A stretch of DNA of 5,565 nt from an uncultured Mycoplasmatota bacterium (GTDB lineage Bacteria > Bacillota_I > Bacilli_A > RF39 > UBA660). Where the stretch lies: assembly GCA_948437815.1 (NCBI GenBank), contig CAOJKG010000057.1:1-5565 (forward strand), given 5' to 3'. A program made the position numbers and the translations under genes. Below are positions 1-5,517 of this stretch, piece by piece (position 1 is the stretch's first letter; the number at the start of each line of letters is the position of its first letter). Under the pieces are notes generated by a model. It was not told the DNA's origin, ran no database searches, and saw nothing but the letters and a program-made list of their open reading frames with translations.

Positions 1-1080
1 TTTTGGTGCTCATTTAAAAATAATAATCGGACTTTATTTGAACGTAGTTTATGGATAATAGGAGCTTATAAATATAAAAATAAAGTAATTAAAAATTCAA
101 TAACCGAAGATATAACTATTTATTATGCTAATAATACAAGACAACTTAGAGGTTTTAATGGGAATCAAAAACCTATTAATGATAGTTCTTTAGTTAACTT
201 AAATTCTAGTGATTTAATAACGTTTATAAAGGAATATTATAAACTTAAAAATAAATTATATATTATGGGAGAAAAGTTTGTTAAAGAGGCTAAAAATGAT
301 AATTTTGATAGTTTTAAAATACTATTTAGAAAGTTTATTTTTATTCATGTGAGGATATTTAGCTACGAGTATTTAATAAGTTCTTTGGGGCAGGAGTTGT
401 ATTTTAAGCTAAAAAAGCAAGAAATAGCTTATTTTTCTAAATGGAAGAATAAAGAACAAGTTAACTCTCATTATTATTTTGAAGAAGCTTTTAAATATAT
501 AAAAAACTATTTTAATATTGATATTTATTATAAAACTTTAGAACTATATGTACATGTTGATGAAATATTAAAATTATTAGATAATAAGATTACCATTAAA
601 ACTATTTTAAAAAGGATAAATGATAGAAAAAAAGGTTTTGTTCTTTTAAATTTACATGATAAGAAATATTGTAATAAGGTTATTACTGATAATGTTATGG
701 TAAGAGAAATAAAAAGTAGATTGGAGACACTAGAAAATGCTTATATACTTAGTCAAAATCAAGTAAAAGGTGTTTCTACTTATGAAGATAAACTTATAAT
801 ATCTGGGGAATGTGTGGTAATAAATAATTGTGTTTTAGAAGGACAAGATGTTTTTAATAAAATAATAGTAGTTTCAGTAACAACACCAAGTGATATTTAT
901 AAATATTTAGATTGTAAGGCACTTATTGTGGATCATGGAGGGATTCTTAGTCATGCGGCTATATTTTCAAGAGAATTTCATAAACCTTGTTTAATGGGAA
1001 CTGAAGTTGGAACTAAAATATTTAAAACAGGAGATATTATTGAAATTGATTTTTCTAAAAATATAGCTTATAAAATTTGA
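1..1080 (+). CDS. PEP-utilising enzyme mobile-domain protein, C-terminal part (5' end outside window)
   Basis: The frame is open from base 1 to a TGA stop at 1078-1080, giving 359 visible residues. The first in-window ATG with a long frame (265) has no Shine-Dalgarno and 88 open codons before it, so the gene starts left of the window. The last ~110 residues look like the mobile swivelling domain of PEP synthase, pyruvate phosphate dikinase and rifampicin phosphotransferase: a TTPSD segment, then DHGGILSHAAIFSREFHKP, then a GD-x-IEIDF end. In this family the His of GGxxSHAAI carries the phosphoryl group; here it is codon 318 (bases 952-954). The preceding ~250 residues are rich in Lys, Tyr, Phe and Asn and resemble the linker region of such proteins only weakly. 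No ATP-grasp nucleotide-binding domain is visible, so it is either upstream or on another protein. Substrate unknown. ATA is far commoner for Ile here than in nrdD, which suggests an accessory gene. The mobile domain is clear; the overall function is not. Confidence 0.75.
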   Translation, partial: FWCSFKNNNRTLFERSLWIIGAYKYKNKVIKNSITEDITIYYANNTRQLRGFNGNQKPINDSSLVNLNSSDLITFIKEYYKLKNKLYIMGEKFVKEAKNDNFDSFKILFRKFIFIHVRIFSYEYLISSLGQELYFKLKKQEIAYFSKWKNKEQVNSHYYFEEAFKYIKNYFNIDIYYKTLELYVHVDEILKLLDNKITIKTILKRINDRKKGFVLLNLHDKKYCNKVITDNVMVREIKSRLETLENAYILSQNQVKGVSTYEDKLIISGECVVINNCVLEGQDVFNKIIVVSVTTPSDIYKYLDCKALIVDHGGILSHAAIFSREFHKPCLMGTEVGTKIFKTGDIIEIDFSKNIAYKI

Positions 1081-1098
1081 GCTTTCTTAAATATTTTT

Positions 1099-1725
1099 CT
1101 AGTATAATAAAGTAATCTTTTTTTCTTCTCTTTTTATAAATCCTTCTTCTGATAAGTTTTTTAATTCTCTTGTCATAGCGCTTCGGTCGACAGCTAAATA
1201 ATCTGCTAATTCAATATATGTCATGGTTAAATATATTTTTTTAGAATTATTTCTTTTAGATATAATTTTAAAGTATTCGAGCAATTTATCTCTAATTGTT
1301 TTTTTAGTTAGTATTTCTATACGTTCATTTTTAGTGTTAATCTTATCACTATATATTTCAAGTAAATTTTTTATAAATTGTTTATAGTATGATAAATTAT
1401 TTTCAACATCATTTAATATATTATTAAAATCTATAATAACAATTTTAGTGTCTTCTTTAGTTATTATTTCGCATTCGTTAGTTAGGGAAGATATAGTCGT
1501 ACCAAATACATCATTTTCTGTTAATTCTTCAATTATAGTACGATTTCCATTATAATCCGTTCGAATAATTTGCATGTATCCTGATAAGACAATTCCAATC
1601 ATATTATCTAACTTTACACTTGTCAGAATTTGACAGTTTGGTTTGAAATTTAGTGTACTGGCCTCTAGAATCTTGAGAATTTTTTCTTGATTTTTTTCAC
1701 TTATTTTAGTAAATAAATTAGTCAT
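1099..1725 (-). CDS. Crp/Fnr-family transcriptional regulator
   Basis: The protein has 208 residues and begins at the ATG complementary to 1723-1725, preceded by AGAGGTG with a 5-nt gap. A longer frame from 1779 would start inside the operator palindrome and upstream of the predicted promoter, so it is rejected. Residues ~1-115 form the cyclic-nucleotide-binding-like beta-roll (LSGYMQIIRTDYNGNRTIIEE, then NDVFG). Residues ~118-150 are the dimerisation helix, and ~150-208 the winged helix-turn-helix (TIRDKLLEYF, then IELADYLAVDRSAMTREL). The recognition helix has Arg181 and Arg186, matching Arg180 and Arg185 of E. coli CRP, but Ser182 where CRP and FNR have Glu. Only two cysteines (31 and 85) are present, so it cannot hold an FNR-type [4Fe-4S] cluster. 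The effector is unknown. It is divergent from nrdD and shares a palindrome with it, which suggests autoregulation and control of nrdD-nrdG-dut (inference). It ends 18 bp from the convergent upstream gene with no clear terminator between. Confidence 0.9.
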   Translation of the reverse strand: MTNLFTKISEKNQEKILKILEASTLNFKPNCQILTSVKLDNMIGIVLSGYMQIIRTDYNGNRTIIEELTENDVFGTTISSLTNECEIITKEDTKIVIIDFNNILNDVENNLSYYKQFIKNLLEIYSDKINTKNERIEILTKKTIRDKLLEYFKIISKRNNSKKIYLTMTYIELADYLAVDRSAMTRELKNLSEEGFIKREEKKITLLY

Positions 1726-1730
1726 GTTTA

Positions 1731-1737
1731 CACCTCT
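1731..1737 (-). promoter_or_regulatory. Ribosome binding site of the Crp/Fnr gene
   Basis: AGAGGTG on the minus strand lies 5 nt before the ATG at 1725. It decides this start over the in-frame ATG at 1779, which has no comparable site. The predicted transcription start (~1738) lies immediately before it, so the leader would be only about a dozen bases. Confidence 0.8.
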
Positions 1738-1744
1738 AAAAATT

Positions 1745-1773
1745 ATTTTATCAAAAAATGTTAAATGTTGCAA
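1745..1773 (-). promoter_or_regulatory. Predicted sigma-A promoter of the Crp/Fnr gene
   Basis: On the minus strand, TTGCAA (1773-1768) is followed after exactly 17 bp by TAAAAT (1750-1745). These are close to the -35 and -10 consensus hexamers, and the predicted start is near 1738. The -35 hexamer is one arm of the 16-bp palindrome at 1766-1781, so a protein bound there would block this promoter. Negative autoregulation is therefore likely (inference). Confidence 0.65.
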
Positions 1774-1781
1774 TTGCAACA
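1766..1781. promoter_or_regulatory. Perfect 16-bp palindromic operator in the divergent region
   Basis: TGTTGCAATTGCAACA is a perfect inverted repeat. It also contains TTGCAA twice in tandem, and each copy is itself a palindrome. Its size and symmetry suit a dimeric Crp/Fnr protein, whose gene starts 41 bp away. It overlaps the -35 box of that gene and is centred about 42 bp upstream of the predicted nrdD start. It is neither the FNR (TTGAT-N4-ATCAA) nor the CRP (TGTGA-N6-TCACA) consensus. I saw no second copy in the window. Binding by the neighbouring regulator is inferred from position. Confidence 0.65.
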
Positions 1782-1800
1782 GGCGAACTTAATGAAAAAG

Positions 1801-1809
1801 TGTTACACT
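1801..1809 (+). promoter_or_regulatory. Predicted extended -10 of the nrdD-nrdG-dut operon
   Basis: TGTTACACT fits an extended -10 element (TG-n-TACACT, four of six matches to TATAAT). The expected -35 position near 1781-1786 reads AGGCGA, which is poor. A weak -35 with an upstream palindrome about 42 bp from the predicted start (~1816) is typical of activator-dependent class II promoters. The element is inside a 13-bp inverted repeat, AAGTGTTACACTT (1798-1810). Prediction only. Confidence 0.5.
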
Positions 1810-1830
1810 TATCGTGCAAATAGAGAAAGT

Positions 1831-1838
1831 GGAGGAAG
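1831..1838 (+). promoter_or_regulatory. Ribosome binding site of nrdD
   Basis: GGAGGAAG begins 12 bases before the ATG at 1843; the GGAGG core is 7 nt from the start codon. It fixes the start there rather than at the in-frame ATGs at 1765 or 1792, which lie at or upstream of the predicted promoter. Confidence 0.85.
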
Positions 1839-1842
1839 TAAT

Positions 1843-4002
1843 ATGAAGGTTATTAAAAGAGATGGACATATGGTAGATTATAGTCCAGAAAAGATAGAAG
1901 AAGCTATTTTAAAAGCTAATAAAGAGGTTGATGATGAAGATCAAGCCTCTGGTACACAAATTAAAAATATTATTAAATATATTGAAGGTTTAGGCAAAAA
2001 AAGAATTTTAGTTGAAGATATTCAAGATATAATTGAAATGAAATTAATGGCTATTGGAAAATATGCTTTAGCTAAGAAATATATCACATATAGATATACT
2101 AGAGAATTAGTTCGTAGAAGTAATACTACAGACTTAGCTATTAAAGAATTAATTGATGGTGAAAGTGAATATTGGAATACAGAAAACTCAAATAAAAATG
2201 CTAGAGTTGTTACAACACAAAGAGATTATTTGGCTGGTATTACTAGTACAGATATTACAAGAAGATTCTTATTACCTGAAGATATAGTTCAAGCTCATGA
2301 TGATGGAAGAATTCATTTCCATGATGCTGATTATTTTGCACAAAATGCATTACATAATTGTGATTTAATAAATTTAGAAGATATGCTTCAAAATGGTACT
2401 AATATTAATGGAGTTATGATTGAAAAACCACATAAGTTTTTAACAGCGATGACTATTGCTACACAACTTATTACAGCAGTTAATTCTAGTCAATATGGTG
2501 GAGCTACTATAACTCTTACACATTTAGCACCTTTTGTTAGAGATAGTTATAAAAGATATTTAGCAAAATATAAAAAACGTAAATGTACACCTGAAGATTG
2601 TGAAAAATTTGCTAAAGAAGATTTAAAAAGAGAAATCGTTGATGGAGTTCAAACTTTCCAATATCAAATTAATTCAATGACTACAACAAATGGTCAAGCA
2701 CCTTTCTTAAGTGTTTGTATGTATTTAGGTGAAACAGACGAATACAAAGAAGAACTTGCAATGATTATTGAAGAAGTTTTAAAACAACGTATAGAAGGCA
2801 TGAAAAATGAAAAAGGTGTTTATATTACACCTGCATTCCCTAAACTTTTATATGTTTTAGAAGAAGATAATATCAAAAAGGGAAGTAAATATTATTATTT
2901 AACTAAGTTAGCTGCAGAATGTACTGCTAAGAGAATGGTTCCTGATTATATTTCTGAAAAAATTATGTTACAACTTAAAATTGATAAAAATGGTAATGGT
3001 AATTGCTATCCATGTATGGGTTGCCGTTCATTCTTAACTCCTTATGTTGATCCTAAAACTAATAAACCTAAGTATTATGGAAGATTTAATCAAGGTGTTG
3101 TTACAATTAACTTAGTAGATGTAGCATTATCAAGCGATAAAGATCAAGAAAAGTTCTGGGAAATATTTGATGAAAGATTAGATTTATGTCATAGAGCATT
3201 ACAAATAAGACATAAAAGACTTTCTAAAGCTACAAGTGATGTTGCACCTATTTTATGGCAACATGGAGCATTAGCTAGACTTGGTAAGGGTGAATCTATT
3301 CATGATTTACTTCATAATGGATATTCAACTATTAGTCTTGGATATGCAGGTTTATATGAATGTGTTAAATATATGACTGGACACTCTCATACTGATAATG
3401 GTAAAGGTAAAGAATTTGGTTTACAAGTTATGCAACACTTAAATGATAAGTGTAAAGAATGGAAGGCTGCAGAAGCTATAGATTATAGTGTTTATGGTAC
3501 ACCAATTGAAGCAACAACTTATAAATTTGCTAAATGTTTAAAAGACCGTTTTGGGGTTATTAAAGGAGTAACAGATAGAGATTATATTACAAATAGTTAT
3601 CATGTTCCTGTTTTTGAAGAAATTGATGCTTTTGAAAAATTAAAATTAGAAGCTGAATTCCAAAATTTAAGTCCAGGTGGAGCAATCTCTTATATTGAAA
3701 CTCCTAATTTATCAAATAATATTCCAGCTGTTTTAGAAGTTATTCAATTTATTTATGATAATATTATGTATGCTGAACTTAATACAAAACTTGATTATTG
3801 TCATGAATGTGGGTATACTGGAGAAATCTTAATTGATGAAAAGCTTGAATGGTATTGTCCTAATTGTGGAAATAGAGACCATGATAAATTAAATGTAGCT
3901 AGACGTACTTGTGGTTATATTGGCTCTAACTTTTGGAATAAAGGTAGAACTCAAGAAATTAAAGAACGTGTTGTTCATTTAGATAATAAAGATGAGGATT
4001 AA
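1843..4002 (+). CDS. nrdD: Anaerobic (class III) ribonucleoside-triphosphate reductase, large subunit
   Basis: The protein has 719 residues, close to E. coli NrdD (712). It is a cytoplasmic glycyl radical enzyme that reduces ribonucleoside triphosphates to deoxyribonucleotides without oxygen. Residues ~1-92 form an ATP-cone (MKVIKRDGHMVDYSPEKIEEAI), the allosteric ATP/dATP site that sets overall activity. Cys173 (ALHNC) and Cys394 (CMGCRS) match the active-site cysteines of the phage T4 enzyme (79 and 290); the second carries the thiyl radical. Asn416 (FNQGVVTINL) appears to match T4 Asn311 of the formate-using subtype. Four cysteines (653, 656, 672, 675) form the C-terminal zinc site, and RTCGYIG places the radical on Gly691. 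All key residues are present, so the gene looks intact. The start is fixed by GGAGG 7 nt upstream. nrdG follows after 2 nt. The promoter resembles one activated by a Crp/Fnr protein. Family assignment is essentially certain; the formate subtype is inferred. Confidence 0.98.
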   Translation: MKVIKRDGHMVDYSPEKIEEAILKANKEVDDEDQASGTQIKNIIKYIEGLGKKRILVEDIQDIIEMKLMAIGKYALAKKYITYRYTRELVRRSNTTDLAIKELIDGESEYWNTENSNKNARVVTTQRDYLAGITSTDITRRFLLPEDIVQAHDDGRIHFHDADYFAQNALHNCDLINLEDMLQNGTNINGVMIEKPHKFLTAMTIATQLITAVNSSQYGGATITLTHLAPFVRDSYKRYLAKYKKRKCTPEDCEKFAKEDLKREIVDGVQTFQYQINSMTTTNGQAPFLSVCMYLGETDEYKEELAMIIEEVLKQRIEGMKNEKGVYITPAFPKLLYVLEEDNIKKGSKYYYLTKLAAECTAKRMVPDYISEKIMLQLKIDKNGNGNCYPCMGCRSFLTPYVDPKTNKPKYYGRFNQGVVTINLVDVALSSDKDQEKFWEIFDERLDLCHRALQIRHKRLSKATSDVAPILWQHGALARLGKGESIHDLLHNGYSTISLGYAGLYECVKYMTGHSHTDNGKGKEFGLQVMQHLNDKCKEWKAAEAIDYSVYGTPIEATTYKFAKCLKDRFGVIKGVTDRDYITNSYHVPVFEEIDAFEKLKLEAEFQNLSPGGAISYIETPNLSNNIPAVLEVIQFIYDNIMYAELNTKLDYCHECGYTGEILIDEKLEWYCPNCGNRDHDKLNVARRTCGYIGSNFWNKGRTQEIKERVVHLDNKDED

Positions 4003-4004
4003 TT

Positions 4005-4544
4005 ATGAGATACAATAAGATTAGAAAAATGGATATCGCTGATGGTCCTGGGGTTAGAGTTTCTATCTTTATGCAAGGCTGTGTATTTAATTGTAAAAAT
4101 TGTTTTAATCCAGAAACTCATGATTTTGAGGGCGGAAAAGAATTTACAGATGAAACTATTGAAAGAGTTTTAAATCTTTGTGATAAAGAATATATTGAAG
4201 GCTTATCAATACTTGGTGGAGAGCCTATGCATCCAAGAAATATTGAGGGAACTACGAAACTTGCCAAGGCATTTAAGAAAAGATTTCCTAATAAAACTGT
4301 TTGGGCTTGGTCAGGATTCTTATTTGATAGAGATTTAAAAGATAAAGATGTTGTTAAATATTTAGATGTTTTAGTTGATGGTCAATATCAAGATGAACTA
4401 CATAATTTCCTACTTAAATATTGTGGATCTAGTAATCAAAGAGTTATTGATGTTCAAGCATCTTTAAAAGAAAATAAAGTTGTTTTATTTGAAACTAATG
4501 AAATAGAACAAAAACAAGAAGAAGGAGAGTTAGTATGCGCTTAA
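4005..4544 (+). CDS. nrdG: Anaerobic ribonucleotide reductase activating protein (radical SAM)
   Basis: The 179-residue protein is of normal size for NrdG. It uses a [4Fe-4S] cluster and S-adenosylmethionine to make the radical that abstracts hydrogen from the C-terminal glycine of NrdD (Gly691 here). The cluster motif CxxxCxxC is at Cys26, Cys30 and Cys33 (MQGCVFNCKNC), after the typical DIADGPGVRVS lead-in. GGEP at 71-74 is the SAM-binding motif. VDGQY (124-128) and GSSNQRVIDV (141-150) are further NrdG signatures. The start codon lies 2 nt after the nrdD stop and takes its Shine-Dalgarno (GAGG, 3994-3997) from the end of nrdD, so translation is probably coupled. The last ~20 residues (EIEQKQEEGELVCA) look like a loose polar tail; the dut start codon lies inside its coding sequence. 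Confidence 0.97.
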   Translation: MRYNKIRKMDIADGPGVRVSIFMQGCVFNCKNCFNPETHDFEGGKEFTDETIERVLNLCDKEYIEGLSILGGEPMHPRNIEGTTKLAKAFKKRFPNKTVWAWSGFLFDRDLKDKDVVKYLDVLVDGQYQDELHNFLLKYCGSSNQRVIDVQASLKENKVVLFETNEIEQKQEEGELVCA

Positions 4545-4990
4545 GAGGTTTTGAAATAGCAAAGGGATTTGAAGATAAAAATATTAATATTCCTAAAAGA
4601 AGTACTAAAAATGCCGCTGCTTATGATGTAGAAGCAGCAGAGGATGTAATTATTCCTCCTTATACACATGGTATTAAACCAACACTTATTCCAACTGGGT
4701 TAAAAGCATATTGCCAAGATGATGAATGGTATATGCTTGCTAATCGTAGTGGTGGACCTAAAAAAGGTTTTGTAATGGCTAATAGTATTGGTATTATTGA
4801 TGCTGATTATTATGGTAATGAGTCTAATGATGGTCATTTTATGTTTCAATATTTCAATTTTGGAACGGAACCTTTAGAAGTTAAAAAAGGTGATAGAATA
4901 GGTCAAGTTATATTTATGAAATATCTTATTACTGATGGTGACGATGCTACTGGTGAGCGAAAAGGTGGATTTGGTTCTACTGGCAAATAA
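4535..4990 (+). CDS. dut: dUTP diphosphatase (trimeric dUTPase family)
   Basis: The 151-residue protein is of usual size for a homotrimeric dUTPase, which hydrolyses dUTP to dUMP and diphosphate. The five family motifs occur in order: motif I AAYDVEAAED (28-37), motif II RSGGPKKG (71-78), motif III GIIDADYYG (86-94) with the expected catalytic Asp89, motif IV GDRIGQVIF (119-127), and the C-terminal motif V RKGGFGSTG (142-150) that closes over the nucleotide. After motif III a stretch NESNDGHFMFQ lengthens the loop compared with short dUTPases. A dCTP deaminase is unlikely because motif V is complete. The ATG overlaps the end of nrdG by 10 nt, with AAGGAGAG 5 nt upstream, so dut is the third gene of the operon. 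It fits there: uracil-containing dUTP from anaerobic reduction is removed, and dUMP is supplied for thymidylate synthesis. A terminator follows directly. Confidence 0.94.
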   Translation: MRLRGFEIAKGFEDKNINIPKRSTKNAAAYDVEAAEDVIIPPYTHGIKPTLIPTGLKAYCQDDEWYMLANRSGGPKKGFVMANSIGIIDADYYGNESNDGHFMFQYFNFGTEPLEVKKGDRIGQVIFMKYLITDGDDATGERKGGFGSTGK

Positions 4991-5019
4991 AAAAATCTAG
5001 ATAAAAGTCTAGATTTTTT
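4990..5019. terminator. Intrinsic terminator, probably bidirectional
   Basis: A 12-bp stem pairs 4990-5001 with 5008-5019 around a 6-nt loop (5002-5007). The core is TCTAGA on both arms, flanked by A6 on the left and T6 on the right. Because the A and T tracts are symmetric, it reads as a hairpin followed by U on both strands. It ends the nrdD-nrdG-dut operon (dut stops at 4990) and the convergent hydrolase gene, whose stop codon (5018-5020) lies in the stem. Confidence 0.85.
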
Positions 5020-5443
5020 AATATATCTCAGTACATGTACCTGATTGTGGTCTATAAAAGCAATGATTTTTATATTTACCAGCTAAAGGTTGACTATACC
5101 ACGTAGTTTTACATGATGTGTTTGATGATGGTGGAGCGTAGAACCATAAGGAATGAGTAGCAGGGTAATAATATTCCCCCATTAAAATGCGTTTAGCAAG
5201 ATTTTTTTCGGAAGTAGTAGAAGAACCATAGAAGAGAGGAGAATCAGCGCCTACGAATTGATTAGGCTGGAATATAGCATCAGTTATGCTATCTATATTT
5301 TTAAAAGTGTAACAATCTCCTAAAACTCTATTGACTACAACATTGCCTACCATTAGCATTCCTAAATCTCCTTCAGTTTGGGCTTCAGCCCGCATAAGTC
5401 TTGCTAATAAATCTAATTCTTTAGTAGTATAATTTACGATCAT
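5018..5443 (-). CDS. Cell wall hydrolase, CwlJ/SleB type
   Basis: The 141-residue protein is nearly the length of B. subtilis CwlJ (142). It matches the Hydrolase_2 family of peptidoglycan hydrolases, known from cortex breakdown in spore germination but also found in bacteria not known to sporulate. Visible signatures are LLARLMRAEAQTEGDLGML (12-30; Glu20 is the likely catalytic acid) with VVVNRV after it, FQPNQF (58-63), ATHSLWFYAP (95-104) and the C-terminal KNHCFY (115-120). There is no signal peptide, as in CwlJ, so export or release is unexplained. The usual EARGE motif reads EAQTE here. The start is set by AGGTGA (5456-5451) 7 nt before the ATG; an upstream in-frame ATG at 5515 would place the start beside the tRNA gene and is rejected. 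It is convergent with dut and divergent from tRNA-Trp. Whether it is a germination enzyme or a vegetative wall enzyme cannot be told. Confidence 0.85.
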   Translation of the reverse strand: MIVNYTTKELDLLARLMRAEAQTEGDLGMLMVGNVVVNRVLGDCYTFKNIDSITDAIFQPNQFVGADSPLFYGSSTTSEKNLAKRILMGEYYYPATHSLWFYAPPSSNTSCKTTWYSQPLAGKYKNHCFYRPQSGTCTEIY

Positions 5444-5450
5444 ATGATAA

Positions 5451-5456
5451 TCACCT
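5451..5456 (-). promoter_or_regulatory. Ribosome binding site of the cell wall hydrolase gene
   Basis: AGGTGA on the minus strand is 7 nt before the ATG at 5443 and decides this start. The ATG at 5515 has no similar site. Confidence 0.75.
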
Positions 5457-5461
5457 AATTT

Positions 5462-5467
5462 ATTATA
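5462..5467 (-). promoter_or_regulatory. Possible -10 box of the hydrolase gene
   Basis: A consensus TATAAT lies on the minus strand here, but no convincing -35 is found 16-18 bp upstream. The implied start (~5455) would fall at the Shine-Dalgarno itself. It may be a promoter with an unusual -35 or an alternative sigma factor, or chance in AT-rich DNA. Confidence 0.3.
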
Positions 5468-5476
5468 TGAAAATAT

Positions 5477-5505
5477 TTGAAAAAGGGAAGTAAATGTGCT
5501 ATAAT
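5477..5505 (+). promoter_or_regulatory. Strong sigma-A promoter of tRNA-Trp
   Basis: TTGAAA (5477-5482), a 17-bp spacer and TATAAT (5500-5505) form a near-consensus promoter, strengthened by an extended -10 TG at 5497-5498. The predicted start is near 5512, only a few bases before the mature tRNA 5' end at 5518. Confidence 0.85.
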
Positions 5506-5517
5506 ACAAATACACGT

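Noticed and set aside
265..1080. Complete 271-residue gene starting at 265
   Set aside because: No Shine-Dalgarno before 265 and the frame stays open for 88 codons to base 1, so the gene is more likely cut by the window.
1078..1098. TGA read as Trp (Mycoplasma code)
   Set aside because: Trp codons in the genes are TGG, the tRNA-Trp anticodon is CCA, and reading through this TGA would add only 9 residues.
1040..1135. Terminator between the convergent genes at 1080/1099
   Set aside because: Only very short A/T stems (for example AAAG-TAAT-CTTT with a T run at 1118-1124) are visible; too weak to call.
1756..1769. Tandem AAATGTT repeat beside the palindrome
   Set aside because: Two copies of a 7-bp AT-rich word are easily due to chance here; it partly overlaps the operator and I see no independent reason for a function.
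1726..1779. Longer N terminus for the Crp/Fnr protein (start at 1779)
   Set aside because: It would begin in the palindrome and upstream of the predicted -10; the ATG at 1725 has AGAGGTG at the right distance.
1765..1842. Upstream in-frame starts for nrdD (ATG at 1765 or 1792)
   Set aside because: They lie at or upstream of the predicted promoter and operator, have no Shine-Dalgarno, and add residues not typical of the ATP-cone start MKVIKRDG.
1726..1842. NrdR box upstream of nrdD
   Set aside because: I looked for the paired 16-bp NrdR boxes usual for nrd operons and found no acceptable match.
5444..5515. N-terminal extension of the cell wall hydrolase from the ATG at 5515 as a signal peptide
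   Set aside because: The extension runs through the tRNA promoter, lacks a Shine-Dalgarno, and does not look like a normal signal peptide (no positively charged start or cleavage site).
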